DNA of 64,000 nt, taken from positions 3,968,001 to 4,032,000 of the forward strand of contig OZ247430.1 of assembly GCA_965232895.1 (NCBI GenBank), in the 5' to 3' direction. Of this stretch, positions 46,200 through 55,444 are shown piece by piece. The DNA is from Bin87 sp965232895 (lineage in GTDB: Bacteria > Chloroflexota > Dehalococcoidia > Lucifugimonadales > UBA3495). How positions within the stretch are numbered: position 1 is the stretch's first letter; each line of letters opens with the position of its first letter. The notes beneath the pieces are model-generated. The model saw only the letters and a list, made by a program, of their open reading frames with translations. It made no database searches and was not told the DNA's origin. Made by a program: the position numbers and the translations under genes.

Positions 46200-47996
46200 C
46201 TACTGGTTGAAGTACACGTACCGGTACTTCGGGATGCTCATCTGCAGCAGGAAGTAGTCCGACACCTCCGGCTTGATCAGCGCGTAGCCCTCGCCGCTGA
46301 ACCACGTCCAGACCCACGGAGCGTCGTCGATGATCATCTGCTCAACCTGGTTGTACAACTCGAAGCGGCGCGCCCGGTCCCGTTCCGTCCTCGCTTCTTC
46401 CAGCAGCCGGTCAACCTCGGGGTTGCCGTAATTGGTGTGGTTGCTCTGGCTCTCCGAATGCAGCAGCACGTCCAGGAAGTTCTGGGGGTCCGGATAGTCG
46501 GCAATCCAGCCCAGCGAGAACATCTGGTACTTCTTGTCGTTGACGTCCTGCAGGAACGTCGCCCATTCCGTCTGCTGGATATCGACCTCGATCCCCAGCT
46601 CCTGACGCCATTGTTCCAGGATGACTTCGAGGTAGGTCGGTATCGCCGCGCCAAAACTGCCTGATATGGTCAGGGTGACGCGAGGGAAGTCGCCCGACGC
46701 CAGCGCGTCCGCGTACTTGGACTCCTGCATCAACTCCCGCGCCAGGTCCGGGTTGAAATGGTAGCTGCGCAGGCTCTCGGTGTACGAGGGGAACCCCGGC
46801 GGTATCACCCCGGTCGCCGGCGAGACGCGCCCGTCCAGCACGTTCTCGGCGATGCCTTGCAGGTCAATCGCGTAGTTCAATGCCTGTCGCACCTTGGGGT
46901 CATCGAAAGGCTCCTGGTCTACGTTCAGTCCGATGTATAAAACGTCGAAGTCCTGCGGCGAACGATGCAGTTGCGGGTGTAGGGCGTCGCTGGGGTCCAG
47001 CAAGCGCGGCAGGTCGTCCAGGCCCACGCCCGTCAGGTGTATCTCGTCGTTCTCGTACATGATCATCGCGGACCCGCCGCTCAGGATCATCTGGATGCTC
47101 TCGATGTGCGGCGGCCCCAGGTGGTAGTTCTCGTTCCGCTCCAGCACGATCAGCTCGCCGATTTCGTAGGTCCCCAGCTTGAATGGGCCCGTCCCGTTCG
47201 GCTCCTCCAGCCAGGTTCCGTCATTAGTCACCTGCTCCTGGTCCACCACGTAAGCAGTCGGATAGGTGAGCTTGGCGAGGAAGTAGGATTTCGGCGCGTC
47301 GATCGTGAACTCTACAGTCCGATCATCCACGACTCTGATGCCGCTGATTTCGTCGACCGTCCCTTCCAGCTTGTCCTTCACTCCGACGATGTCGCCCAGG
47401 TAGGTCTCGGCCGTGTGGGAGAGGGTATCCGGATCGGCCGCCCGCTCGATGGACCACTTGACGTCCTGCGCCGTCACCGGCTTGCCGTCGTGGAATTTCG
47501 CGTTCTCTCGGAGTACGAAGGTGTAAACCAGCCCGTCTTCGCTTATCGAACAGGTCTCCGCCAAATCCAGCACCGGCTGGTAGTCCAGGCTCAGCGTCAC
47601 CAGCCCGCCGAACACCTCACCGCCGATCACGCTGGACGTGACGTCGCTCATCAGGTGCGGGTCCAGCGTCGGCGGGTCTGCGAACAACCTCACCAGCGTG
47701 CCGCCCTGTGGCGGCCGGTCGTCAAAGGTCAGGTCTGCCGACGGGGCGCAGCTTTCGCCCATGGCTGTCGGTTGACCCGCGGCCGTCATGGCTTCCGTAG
47801 TGGCGGTCGGGGCCGGAGCTTCGCTGGGCGCCGTGGCCGCCGGAGCCGCCGCGGCCGGAGCTGAGGTTGCGGCCGGCGCTGCCGTGGGTTCGGGCGCGGC
47901 CGCCTCCGGTTCGTTGCTTCCGCCGCACGCCGCCAACCCGACCATTGCGGCGAGCATGGCTCCCATCAACAGTATTCTGAACATCTTGCGCTTCAT
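46200..47996 (-). CDS. Peptide ABC transporter solute-binding lipoprotein (family 5)
   Basis: A 598-residue extracytoplasmic protein. The signal peptide M-F-R-I-L-L-M-G-A-M-L-A-A-M-V-G-L-A-A-C ends at a lipobox Cys24, followed by an Ala/Pro/Thr-rich linker. The family-5 signature is P-P-Q-G-G-T-L-V-R-L-F-A-D-P-P-T-L-D-P-H and Y-T-F-V-L-R-E-N-A-K-F-H-D-G-K-P-V-T-A-Q-D-V. It binds peptides or related substrates for the permeases at 45174 and 44123. GGAGG-type ribosome site. Confidence 0.93.
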   Translation of the reverse strand: MKRKMFRILLMGAMLAAMVGLAACGGSNEPEAAAPEPTAAPAATSAPAAAAPAATAPSEAPAPTATTEAMTAAGQPTAMGESCAPSADLTFDDRPPQGGTLVRLFADPPTLDPHLMSDVTSSVIGGEVFGGLVTLSLDYQPVLDLAETCSISEDGLVYTFVLRENAKFHDGKPVTAQDVKWSIERAADPDTLSHTAETYLGDIVGVKDKLEGTVDEISGIRVVDDRTVEFTIDAPKSYFLAKLTYPTAYVVDQEQVTNDGTWLEEPNGTGPFKLGTYEIGELIVLERNENYHLGPPHIESIQMILSGGSAMIMYENDEIHLTGVGLDDLPRLLDPSDALHPQLHRSPQDFDVLYIGLNVDQEPFDDPKVRQALNYAIDLQGIAENVLDGRVSPATGVIPPGFPSYTESLRSYHFNPDLARELMQESKYADALASGDFPRVTLTISGSFGAAIPTYLEVILEQWRQELGIEVDIQQTEWATFLQDVNDKKYQMFSLGWIADYPDPQNFLDVLLHSESQSNHTNYGNPEVDRLLEEARTERDRARRFELYNQVEQMIIDDAPWVWTWFSGEGYALIKPEVSDYFLLQMSIPKYRYVYFNQ

Positions 47997-48149
47997 AGGT
48001 CCTCCGAATCAGTTCTCAGGATCAAGGGGATTACGAGACACTGACCGGAATCAGTTTGCCCCAATTGGTATTGCCAAGATATTACCGGCTTCTCACGCAG
48101 CGATTTTATCCAATCCCCCGACGCCGTTCAATTGTGACGGCTTGCAGCG

Positions 48150-48359
48150 ACAGGGCAATCGCAGCATAGGCTCCACGCCCGTCACTCCGGCGAAAGCCGG
48201 AGTCCACAGGGCAATCGCATCATAGGCTCCATGCCCGTCACTCCGGCGAAAGCCGGAGTCCATTGGTCATAGAACGAACGAATTTGAAGCCTATTTGACG
48301 AATTCGATCACTGGATTCCTGCGCAAGCAGGAATGACAGCGATGGTGCGATTGCCCTGG
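48150..48359 (-). mobile_element. Family A element (inverted), with a partial tandem duplication of one end
   Basis: Positions 48206-48359 are a complete 154-bp family A copy in reverse orientation (first base changed: ACAGGG). Positions 48150-48205 duplicate its first 56 bases. The 3' end is GCGATTGCCCTGG. No clear target duplication is seen. Confidence 0.85.
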
Positions 48360-48432
48360 CCTCGGTGTATTGTCCGATTTGATGATGTATGCTAACCTCA
48401 AAATGTATCCCGGTGTTAGCCGGCAGTGTTGT

Positions 48433-48510
48433 GGCGAGCATAGCCAAGTGGCCTAAGGCGCCTGTCTGTGGCACAGGAGATCACGGGTTCGAATCCCGTT
48501 GCTCGCCCCA
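48433..48510 (+). tRNA. tRNA-His(GTG) with encoded CCA
   Basis: Acceptor stem GCGAGCA/TGCTCGC with an extra G at position -1 opposite C73, the hallmark of tRNA-His. The anticodon loop C-T-G-T-G-G-C gives GTG. The T-arm is ACGGG-TTCGAAT-CCCGT. The 3' CCA is encoded at 48508-48510. Confidence 0.96.
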
Positions 48511-48539
48511 CCAACCCCGCTTCCAATCTCTCGGGAATT

Positions 48540-48615
48540 GCGCCTGTAGCTCAATGGATAGAGCACTGGGCTTCGGACCCAGGGGTTGCGGGTTCGAGTC
48601 CTGCCAGGCGCGCCA
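48540..48615 (+). tRNA. tRNA-Arg(TCG) with encoded CCA
   Basis: Acceptor stem GCGCCTG/CAGGCGC, D-arm GCTC-GAGC, anticodon stem CTGGG/CCCAG with loop C-T-T-C-G-G-A (anticodon TCG), T-arm GCGGG-TTCGAGT-CCTGC, CCA at 48613-48615. It lies 29 bases after tRNA-His. Confidence 0.96.
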
Positions 48616-48629
48616 CCTGAAATAAATCA

Positions 48630-48663
48630 CCGACGGCAGTGTTCCCGCTGCCGTCGGTTTCTT
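48630..48663. terminator. Intrinsic terminator after the tRNA pair
   Basis: CCGACGGCAG (48630-48639) pairs with CTGCCGTCGG (48648-48657), followed by TTTCTTATT. It also faces the 3' end of htrA. Confidence 0.85.
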
Positions 48664-48683
48664 ATTGACCACCGGGCGTGGGC

Positions 48684-49994
48684 CTACTCCGGCCGCGCTC
48701 CCATGGTGATCTCCATCTGCATTTCCTCGCCGTCGCGCATGATGGTGAATTCGACGGTGTCACCCGGTTGCGTGTGCTCGACGGTGTACGCCACCACGTC
48801 GTCCATGCCGAACATCGGCGTCCCGTTCATCGCGGTGATGACGTCGCCGCCGATGGGCAGTTCCGCCCCGTTGACCACGGTCAGCCGGTCCGAGGCGCGC
48901 AGTCCCGCTTCTTCCGCTGCCGTCCCGCTGCCCACCGCCAGCACCAGCGCCCCGCGCGTATCGGCCGGCAGCTCCATGGCCAGCGCGATGTCCGGGCTCA
49001 TCGACACCCCGCGAATGCCGATGAACGGGTATTCGTAGCCCCCGTCCGCTATCAGCGACGGCGCCACCAGCTTTGCCAGATTGACCGGTATCGCCAGGCC
49101 CACGCCCGAGAACCCCCCGGTCTCGCTGATGATCTGCGTGTTGATCCCCACCACCTCGCCGCTGCGGTTCAGCAGCGGCCCGCCGGAATTGCCCGGGTTT
49201 GTCGCCGCGTCGTGCTGCACCACCCGGGGCACTGAGAAGTTGCTGTCCGACGGGTTGATGGTCCTGCCCACGGCGCTGATGATGCCCGAGGTCATCGAAA
49301 ATCCCCGCGAAAACGGGTCACCGATGGCCACCGCCAATTGCCCCGGCTTGATCGTGTCGCTGTCCCCCAGCGCGATGGCCGGAGGCCGCACCGATTCGTC
49401 GGTGATCCTGATAACCGCCAGATCGGAATCCGGGTCATCCCCCACCAGTTCAGCATCAGTCTGGATCCCGTCGCTGAGGACCACGATGATCCGGTCCGCC
49501 TCGTCGATCACGTGCTTGTTCGTTACGATGTGCCCTTCGTCATCCCACACGAAACCCGACCCGGCCGCGCGGGACAGAAAATCGCCCTGCGGCATCCCGC
49601 GCGACGTTCCGCCGATCGTGATCGACTTGAGCACCCGCAACCCGACCACCGACGGAACGGTTCGCTCGTAAATCCCGGCCATCACCTCGTCGTGTGCCGC
49701 CGCTATCGCCGATGCCGTCAACAGGGTTTCCGTTTCCGGCGTGCCGCCTTGCGTGGGTTCCTCAACCGCAGGTCGCGCCTCCGATTCAACCGCCGCCGGC
49801 GGTGAGACCGTGGACACGTCGCTGGACTGCGCAACCGCTCTCACCGCCGGTGGCGTCAACTCCACGGTTTCCAATTGCGCCGGGTCGGGTTGGCCGCACG
49901 CCAGCGCCAATGCCAGGCTCAGGGCCAATCCTGTCACGGCCAACCCCAGCGGTACGCGTCGTCGTCTCGTGAAAACTTTCTTCGCGATGCTCAC
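48684..49994 (-). CDS. HtrA/DegP-like serine protease with PDZ domain, lipoprotein
   Basis: A 436-residue protein. The N-terminus has a basic stretch (F-T-R-R-R-R-V), then a hydrophobic segment ending in a lipobox L-A-L-A-C (Cys33). The trypsin-like domain has the His in T-N-K-H-V-I-D, Asp in D-S-D-L-A-V-I-R-I, and Ser in N-P-G-N-S-G-G-P-L. A PDZ domain follows. It would degrade or fold misfolded envelope proteins. The GTG at 49994 has GGGGAG just upstream. Confidence 0.92.
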   Translation of the reverse strand: MSIAKKVFTRRRRVPLGLAVTGLALSLALALACGQPDPAQLETVELTPPAVRAVAQSSDVSTVSPPAAVESEARPAVEEPTQGGTPETETLLTASAIAAAHDEVMAGIYERTVPSVVGLRVLKSITIGGTSRGMPQGDFLSRAAGSGFVWDDEGHIVTNKHVIDEADRIIVVLSDGIQTDAELVGDDPDSDLAVIRITDESVRPPAIALGDSDTIKPGQLAVAIGDPFSRGFSMTSGIISAVGRTINPSDSNFSVPRVVQHDAATNPGNSGGPLLNRSGEVVGINTQIISETGGFSGVGLAIPVNLAKLVAPSLIADGGYEYPFIGIRGVSMSPDIALAMELPADTRGALVLAVGSGTAAEEAGLRASDRLTVVNGAELPIGGDVITAMNGTPMFGMDDVVAYTVEHTQPGDTVEFTIMRDGEEMQMEITMGARPE

Positions 49995-50048
49995 GTTGCT
50001 CCCCACCTGTCCTGTCTGATCCGTCTCGGGCCCGGCCTGCGCGGCGGA

Positions 50049-50201
50049 CCAGGGCCTTTTCAAAGTCATTCTGGAACCTTCGCACCATCAACCCGTCATA
50101 CCATCAACCCGTCATTCCTGCGAAAGCAGGAACCAGAGTCCGCCGTGAATAGCGCCATTCTGGGCTTGCGGGAACGACGGGGGACTTTGAAAGCGCCCTG
50201 G
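50049..50201 (+). mobile_element. Family C MITE-like element, 153 bp
   Basis: Starts CCAGGGCCTTTTCAAAGT and ends ACTTTGAAAGCGCCCTGG. A direct repeat (G)CGGCGGA lies on each side, consistent with a 7-8 bp target duplication. The inside holds the ATTCCTGCGAAAGCAGGAA hairpin shared with family A. Confidence 0.82.
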
Positions 50202-50525
50202 CGGCGGACGCCGCCTCGTATCCTGTGCTGTAGTCGGTCGTCGATACTGGATCGTTTTCCTTTCGTGCAGAGTCTAAGCAGGACAATGTTAACGTTTTAT
50301 GTACGTGCGCGCTGCCGGTCACGCCGCCCGCGCTCTGCCGGAGTACCGGTGACCGCGCGCTCCGACATGGCCGGGCTCGCCTATTCTACGGATGTTGTCG
50401 CAACCCGGATTGACCCGCGTTTTTGGCGGCCCGGTGCTATACTACCGCCAGAAGCGGCAGGTCGCCAGATGAGCGCCGTCGCGCGAATTGAGCTGGTCAC
50501 CCCGACACCCGGAAGGAGAGAAGCG

Positions 50526-51185
50526 ATGCTTTACGAACTCCGCATCTACGACGCCGTCGCCGGTCGTTTGCCCGACATCAGCGGCCGGTTTGCCAATCAT
50601 ACCTGCGCCCTGTTCCGCAAGCACGGCGTGAAGTACCTCGGCTTCTGGACCGACGAGATCGGTCGCAGCAACCGTCTCACCTACATCAACGTCTTCGACA
50701 GCATGGCCGACCGCGAATCCCGCTGGGCCAAGTTCGGCGGCGACCCCGACTGGCTGGAGGTTCGCAAACAGACCGAGGCCAACGGCCCCTTGGTCGACGC
50801 CGTAACCAACCGGTTCTTGCGCCTGACCCCCTACTCCCCCGAACCGAAGATTTCCACCGCCGTGCAGGAGCTGCGCATCTACGAGGCCATGCCCGGCCGC
50901 CTGCCCGACGTGCACAATCGCTTTGCCAACCACACCATCGGCCTGTTCGAAAAGCACGGCATCGAGAACATTGGCTACTGGTCCGAGGACGTGGGCGTCA
51001 ACAACGTCCTGGTTTACATGCTGGGCTACCCCAGCCTCGGCGACCGGGAGAAGAGTTGGCGTTCCTTCCAGGCCGACCCCGAGTGGAACAAGGCCCGCGC
51101 CGCCAGCGAGGTCGACGGACCCATCGTGCGCGTCTCCCGCCACTCCATCATGCGGCCCACCGACTACGCCTTCACCAGCGATTAG
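50526..51185 (+). CDS. NIPSNAP family protein with two domains
   Basis: A 219-residue protein made of two similar halves of about 105 residues. Each starts Y-E-L-R-I-Y-D/E-L-R-I-Y-E and contains R-F-A-N-H-T followed by L-F-x-K-H-G. NIPSNAP domains have a dimeric ferredoxin-like fold; no catalytic role is established. Start at 50526 has a GGAGAGAAGCG ribosome site. A terminator follows the stop. Confidence 0.88.
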   Translation: MLYELRIYDAVAGRLPDISGRFANHTCALFRKHGVKYLGFWTDEIGRSNRLTYINVFDSMADRESRWAKFGGDPDWLEVRKQTEANGPLVDAVTNRFLRLTPYSPEPKISTAVQELRIYEAMPGRLPDVHNRFANHTIGLFEKHGIENIGYWSEDVGVNNVLVYMLGYPSLGDREKSWRSFQADPEWNKARAASEVDGPIVRVSRHSIMRPTDYAFTSD

Positions 51186-51225
51186 TCCGCGCCTCCGGAC
51201 AAGGCCGGCGGCAACCGCAGGGTTG

Positions 51226-51255
51226 GGGACGCCCCTGGTGGGCGTCCCTGCTTTT
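51226..51255 (+). terminator. Intrinsic terminator after the NIPSNAP gene
   Basis: GGGACGCCC (51226-51234) pairs with GGGCGTCCC (51240-51248), followed by TGCTTTT. Confidence 0.8.
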
Positions 51256-51341
51256 GCGCCGGTGGCGTCACCATGAACGCGAGTTGCTCCATAGGCTTCG
51301 CCTCAACTCCATAACGCTGATCCTCCCGGAGGTTTCCCCTG

Positions 51342-51710
51342 ATGACTGAACGATCCCCTCTTGCCCCGAGCGACGTCTTCAGCAATGCCGCCGCGCGCGC
51401 CGCCGGATTTACCGATCAGTTCTGGTTCGACGCCTACAACCGATGGCTCGACGAGATCAGGAACGCTTTCCAACGCGGATTTGACCCCTACCAAAGGGAA
51501 CACACCTTTCGCGTACCTTACCAGCATGGCGAGGTTGACGTGCTGGTCCGCATCGAGCCGGAAGGACGCGAATACCCTTCGCTGCGCCTTACCGCTTTCC
51601 CCGCGGAAGACACGCCGACACCGCGATCAATAAACCGCTGGTATCAGTACTCCGAAACCCGCGCCGTCCTGGGCGAAGCCGCTCTGCTGGACGTTAACAA
51701 CCTGTGGTAG
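51342..51710 (+). CDS. Hypothetical protein, 122 aa
   Basis: Not recognised. Contains D-Q-F-W-F-D-A-Y-N-R-W-L-D-E-I and a beta-rich second half with E-H-T-F-R-V-P-Y-Q-H-G-E-V-D-V-L-V-R-I. Soluble, no signal peptide. GGAGG lies ten bases before the ATG, which supports expression. Confidence 0.62.
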   Translation: MTERSPLAPSDVFSNAAARAAGFTDQFWFDAYNRWLDEIRNAFQRGFDPYQREHTFRVPYQHGEVDVLVRIEPEGREYPSLRLTAFPAEDTPTPRSINRWYQYSETRAVLGEAALLDVNNLW

Positions 51711-51744
51711 ATAGAATGATCACGCACGCTTTGACCACGGCATC

Positions 51745-51932
51745 CTCATGCGTACCCAGTTTGACGACTACAGGAGCCAATTTACATCGATATACAGGAT
51801 AGACCGGATGATGGCGTGCGGGTGGGGCGTTCAATTTTCAGCATCGTCAAGAGCGCGGGAACGTTCACAATAATCAATCAAATCCTGTTCATCCGGTGCA
51901 TCGATGTAAAAGACAAAATGGGTACGCGTGAG
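51745..51932 (+). mobile_element. Family B MITE-like element, 188 bp, copy 2
   Basis: Ends CTCATGCGTACCCAGTTT and AAAATGGGTACGCGTGAG. The 10-bp target duplication CCACGGCATC lies at 51735-51744 and, after a later insertion, at 52107-52116. Confidence 0.88.
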
Positions 51933-51935
51933 CCA

Positions 51936-52102
51936 CCAGGATCTTTTCAAAGTTAACAGGATCTTTTCAAAGTTAATCCGTCATTCGGGCGAAAGCCGGA
52001 ATCCATAACATTCAGAACACAACCGCCTCCCGGATTCCCGTTTCCGCGGGAATGACGGTTCGGGGTGAAAGGCCGCCATCCGGGACTTTGAAAAGGCCCT
52101 GG
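51936..52102 (+). mobile_element. Family C MITE-like element, 167 bp, inserted into the family B junction
   Basis: Starts CCAGGATCTTTTCAAAGT, ends ACTTTGAAAAGGCCCTGG. GTGAGCCA at 51928-51935 and at 52102-52109 is its target duplication. It contains a short internal tandem duplication (CAGGATCTTTTCAAAGTTAA twice) and the ATTCCCG hairpin. Confidence 0.85.
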
Positions 52103-52137
52103 TGAGCCACGGCATCGGGTTGACAGGCAGGAGCACT

Positions 52138-53799
52138 ATGTCCACCAACAAGCAGGAATGGCAGGACTCTACCCTGTCCCGCGTTACCCAGCGCTTCCCC
52201 GAACGGCGCGAATCCTTCGCCACCGACTCCGGCCTCGATCTCGACACCGTTTACACCCCGGAGGACGGAGCCCCGGGCGCCGGCGACTATGCCGATACCA
52301 TCGGCTACCCCGGCGAGTTCCCCTACACCCGGGGCGTGCAGCCCAACATGTACCGCGGCCGCATCTGGACCATGCGCCAATACGCCGGTTACGCCACCGC
52401 TGCCGCCACCAACGAGCGCTACCGGTACCTGCTGGAGAACGGCCAGACCGGTCTTTCCGTCGCCTTCGACCTGCCCACCCAGATCGGATACGACAGTGAC
52501 CATGCCCTGGCCGAAGGCGAGGTCGGCAAGGTCGGCGTGCCCATCTGCTCCCTGGCCGACATGGAGACCCTGTTCGATGGCATCCCGCTGGACCAGGTCA
52601 GCACGTCGATGACCATCAACGCCACCGCATCCGTCTTGCTGTGCCTCTACATCGCCGCCGGCAAAAAGCAGGGCGTCTCCCCCGATCAGCTCAGCGGCAC
52701 TCTGCAGAACGACATTCTCAAGGAGTACATCGCCCGCGGCACCTACGCCTACCCGCCGCGCCCGTCCATGCGCCTCGTCGTCGACGTCTTCCGCTACTGC
52801 GCCGAGAACGTGCCCCGCTGGAACACCATCAGCATCAGCGGCTACCACATGCGCGAGGCCGGCGCCACCGCGTCCCAGGAACTCGCCTTCACCTTCGCCA
52901 ATGCCATCGCCTACGTGCAGGCCGCAGTGGACGCCGGCCTGCCGGTTGACGACTTCGCGCCGCGCCTGTCCTTCTTCTTCGTGGCCCAGAACAACCTCTT
53001 TGAAGAAGTCGCCAAGTTCCGGGCCGCGCGCCGTCTGTGGGCCAACATCATGCGGGACCGCTTCGGCGCCAAAGACCCCCGCTCCATGATGCTGCGCTTC
53101 CATACCCAGACCGCCGGCGTGACCCTCACCGCCCAGCAGCCGGACAACAACGTCATTCGCAGCACCGTGCAGGCATTGGCCGCCGTCCTCGGAGGCACTC
53201 AATCCCTCCACGTCAACTCCCGCGACGAGGCCCTGAGCCTGCCCACCGAGGAGTCCGCGCAGCTCTCCCTCCGCACCCAGCAGATCCTGGCCCACGAAAG
53301 CGGCGCCGCCGACGTGGTCGACCCTCTCGGCGGCTCCTGGTACATCGAAAACCTCACCGACCGCCTGGAGGCTTCCACTCTGGATTACATCCAGCGCATC
53401 GACCGCATGGGCGGCGCGGTTGCCGCCATCGAGAATGGCTTTCAGGTCCAGGAGATCGGCGACGCCGCCTTCCGCCACCAGCGCGAGGTCGACGAAAACG
53501 ACCGCGTCGTCGTCGGCGTCAACCAGTACGTCTCCGAGGCGCCCCCCATCGCCGGCCTCCTGCGCGTCGACGCCACGGCCGCCGCCGAGCAGGTGGAACG
53601 CCTCCGCGCCCTCCGCCGCGAACGCGACAACATGGCCGTGCAGATCAGCCTGGCCCGCCTGGCCGACGCCGCCCGCTCCGCCGGAGCCAACACCATCCCG
53701 CCCATGATGGAGTGCGTGGAACGATACGCCACCCTCGGCGAGATCTGCGACGTGCTGCGCCAGGTCTTCGGCGAATACGAACCCGCCGGGGGCCTGTGA
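52138..53799 (+). CDS. mcmA: Methylmalonyl-CoA mutase large (catalytic) subunit
   Basis: A 553-residue TIM-barrel subunit of the B12-dependent mutase that interconverts (R)-methylmalonyl-CoA and succinyl-CoA. It has F-P-Y-T-R-G-V-Q-P-N-M-Y-R-G-R-I-W-T-M-R-Q-Y-A-G, then S-V-A-F-D-L-P-T-Q-I-G and S-I-S-G-Y-H-M-R-E-A-G-A-T. The cobalamin-binding domain (D-x-H-x-x-G) is absent, so it needs a separate small subunit, which is not in the window. AGGAG ribosome site at the ATG. Confidence 0.92.
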   Translation: MSTNKQEWQDSTLSRVTQRFPERRESFATDSGLDLDTVYTPEDGAPGAGDYADTIGYPGEFPYTRGVQPNMYRGRIWTMRQYAGYATAAATNERYRYLLENGQTGLSVAFDLPTQIGYDSDHALAEGEVGKVGVPICSLADMETLFDGIPLDQVSTSMTINATASVLLCLYIAAGKKQGVSPDQLSGTLQNDILKEYIARGTYAYPPRPSMRLVVDVFRYCAENVPRWNTISISGYHMREAGATASQELAFTFANAIAYVQAAVDAGLPVDDFAPRLSFFFVAQNNLFEEVAKFRAARRLWANIMRDRFGAKDPRSMMLRFHTQTAGVTLTAQQPDNNVIRSTVQALAAVLGGTQSLHVNSRDEALSLPTEESAQLSLRTQQILAHESGAADVVDPLGGSWYIENLTDRLEASTLDYIQRIDRMGGAVAAIENGFQVQEIGDAAFRHQREVDENDRVVVGVNQYVSEAPPIAGLLRVDATAAAEQVERLRALRRERDNMAVQISLARLADAARSAGANTIPPMMECVERYATLGEICDVLRQVFGEYEPAGGL

Positions 53800-53835
53800 T
53801 AAACTTCAAAGCCAACAGACCGAGGCGGTGACGAT

Positions 53836-54210
53836 ATGGGTATCACACGTGTCAACGTCAAAATTAGAAACCCTGCTGAACCGGACCGGGTTTGGGAGGG
53901 GCCTTTCTTGGTTGACACTGGAGCGATCGATTGCCTGGTGCCCCGGCGTCACCTCGAATCCATCGGTCTGGCGCCAAAGGGCCATCGTACCTACAGCCTG
54001 GCCGACGGCAGCGACATTACGATGGACGTTACCGTTGGCGAAATTGAGTTCATGGACGAAATCGTCGGCGGCGCCATCGTCTATGGCGAAGACGGCGCCG
54101 AGCCGCTGCTGGGCGTAACTGCGCTCGAATCGGCGGGAGTAGAGGTCGATCCTCACCACCAAACCCTCAACAAGCTTCCATTCGTTCGGCTCAGAGGTTT
54201 CAGACTCTGA
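53836..54210 (+). CDS. Clan AA aspartic protease
   Basis: A 124-residue retropepsin-like protein with F-L-V-D-T-G-A-I-D-C-L-V-P as the D-T-G-A loop, and L-L-G-V-T-A-L-E-S-A-G as the family's conserved C-terminal glycine segment. Homodimeric active site expected. It is inserted between the mutase and an acyl-CoA dehydrogenase gene, with no obvious link to either. Confidence 0.85.
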   Translation: MGITRVNVKIRNPAEPDRVWEGPFLVDTGAIDCLVPRRHLESIGLAPKGHRTYSLADGSDITMDVTVGEIEFMDEIVGGAIVYGEDGAEPLLGVTALESAGVEVDPHHQTLNKLPFVRLRGFRL

Positions 54211-54260
54211 CCGTGCTCAGCGACCCCGTTCTCAACATCAAACCCGCGCGGAGGACCCCC

Positions 54261-55415
54261 GTGATCGACGTGACCCTGAACGAAGAAGAAAAGATGCTCC
54301 AGAACCTTGTCCGGGATTACGCGGAACGCGAGATCATGCCCCGTTCTGCGGAACTGGATGAGAAGGCCGAATTCTCCCACGAGAACTGGCGCGGCATGGC
54401 CCAGTTGGGTCTCACGGGCATCGGCGTCGACCCGGCCTACGGCGGCAGCGGCGGCGGTTTCCGCAAGTCCTCCATCGCCATCGAGGAACTGGCCCGCGCC
54501 GACGTGGCCGCCAGCGTCACCCTCGCCGCCCACCTCGGCCTCGGCCTCGAGACCATCGCCCGCTTCGGCAACGAGGAACAGAAGCAGCGTTACGTCCCGT
54601 CCCTCGCCTCAGGGCAGGGCATCGCGGCCTGGGCCCTCACCGAGCCCGGCAGCGGCTCGGACGCCGCCGCCATGGCCACCACCGCCTCCCGCCGCAACGG
54701 TTCCTGGGTGCTCAACGGCTCCAAGCAGTTCATCACCAACGCCGAGGTCGCGGAAACTCTGGTGATCTTCGCCAACCAGGACCGGTCCATCGGCTATCGC
54801 GGTGTCTGCGCGTTCATCGTGCCGGCTGGCACCCCGGGCATGCAGATCAACCCCCAGCACAACAAGATGGGCATCCGCGCCTCCAGCACCTGCGAGATCG
54901 TTCTCGAGGACGCCGAGATCCCGGCGGAGAACATCATCGGTGAAGAAGGGATGGGCTTCCGCTACGCCATGGACATCCTCGACTCCAGCCGCATCTCCAT
55001 CGCCGCCCAGTGCGTGGGTATCGGTCAGGCCGCGCTGGAAGAGGCCGTGCGCTACGCCCAACTCCGCGAGACCTTCGGCCGCCCGCTGGCCCGCCACCAG
55101 GCCATCCAGTTCAAGCTCGCCGACATCGCCACCGGCGTGCACTCCGCCCGCGTCGCCACCATGCACGCGGCGACGCTGCGCGACGCCGGCCTGCCTTTCA
55201 TCAACGAGGCCTCCATGGCCAAGCTCATCGCTTCGGAAAAGTGCAACGAGGCGGCCTACGAAGCCATGCAGATCCACGGCGGCATCGGCATCTTCAAGGA
55301 ATCCCGCATCGAGCGCATCTTCCGCGACGCCCGCGTCACCACCATCTACGAAGGAACCTCCGAGGTCCAGCGCATGATCATCGCCCGCCAGGTCCTCGCC
55401 CAGTATCCCGTCTGA
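54261..55415 (+). CDS. Acyl-CoA dehydrogenase
   Basis: A 384-residue FAD enzyme. Motifs are A-W-A-L-T-E-P-G-S-G-S-D-A and Q-I-H-G-G-I-G-I-F-K-E, and the C-terminal R-D-A-R-V-T-T-I-Y-E-G-T-S-E with the catalytic Glu; typical of short/branched-chain acyl-CoA dehydrogenases. GTG at 54261 has GGAGG six bases upstream and is favoured over the GTG at 54213. Near the mutase and epimerase, it fits branched-chain or propionyl-CoA-related oxidation. Confidence 0.92.
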   Translation: MIDVTLNEEEKMLQNLVRDYAEREIMPRSAELDEKAEFSHENWRGMAQLGLTGIGVDPAYGGSGGGFRKSSIAIEELARADVAASVTLAAHLGLGLETIARFGNEEQKQRYVPSLASGQGIAAWALTEPGSGSDAAAMATTASRRNGSWVLNGSKQFITNAEVAETLVIFANQDRSIGYRGVCAFIVPAGTPGMQINPQHNKMGIRASSTCEIVLEDAEIPAENIIGEEGMGFRYAMDILDSSRISIAAQCVGIGQAALEEAVRYAQLRETFGRPLARHQAIQFKLADIATGVHSARVATMHAATLRDAGLPFINEASMAKLIASEKCNEAAYEAMQIHGGIGIFKESRIERIFRDARVTTIYEGTSEVQRMIIARQVLAQYPV

Positions 55416-55444
55416 TCCCACGCGTCCAGGGAGGCGAACCGACG

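Noticed and set aside
50410..50450. Promoter TTGACC...TATACT before the NIPSNAP gene
   Set aside because: The spacer is 22 bases, too long for a normal sigma-70 promoter, so it was not listed.
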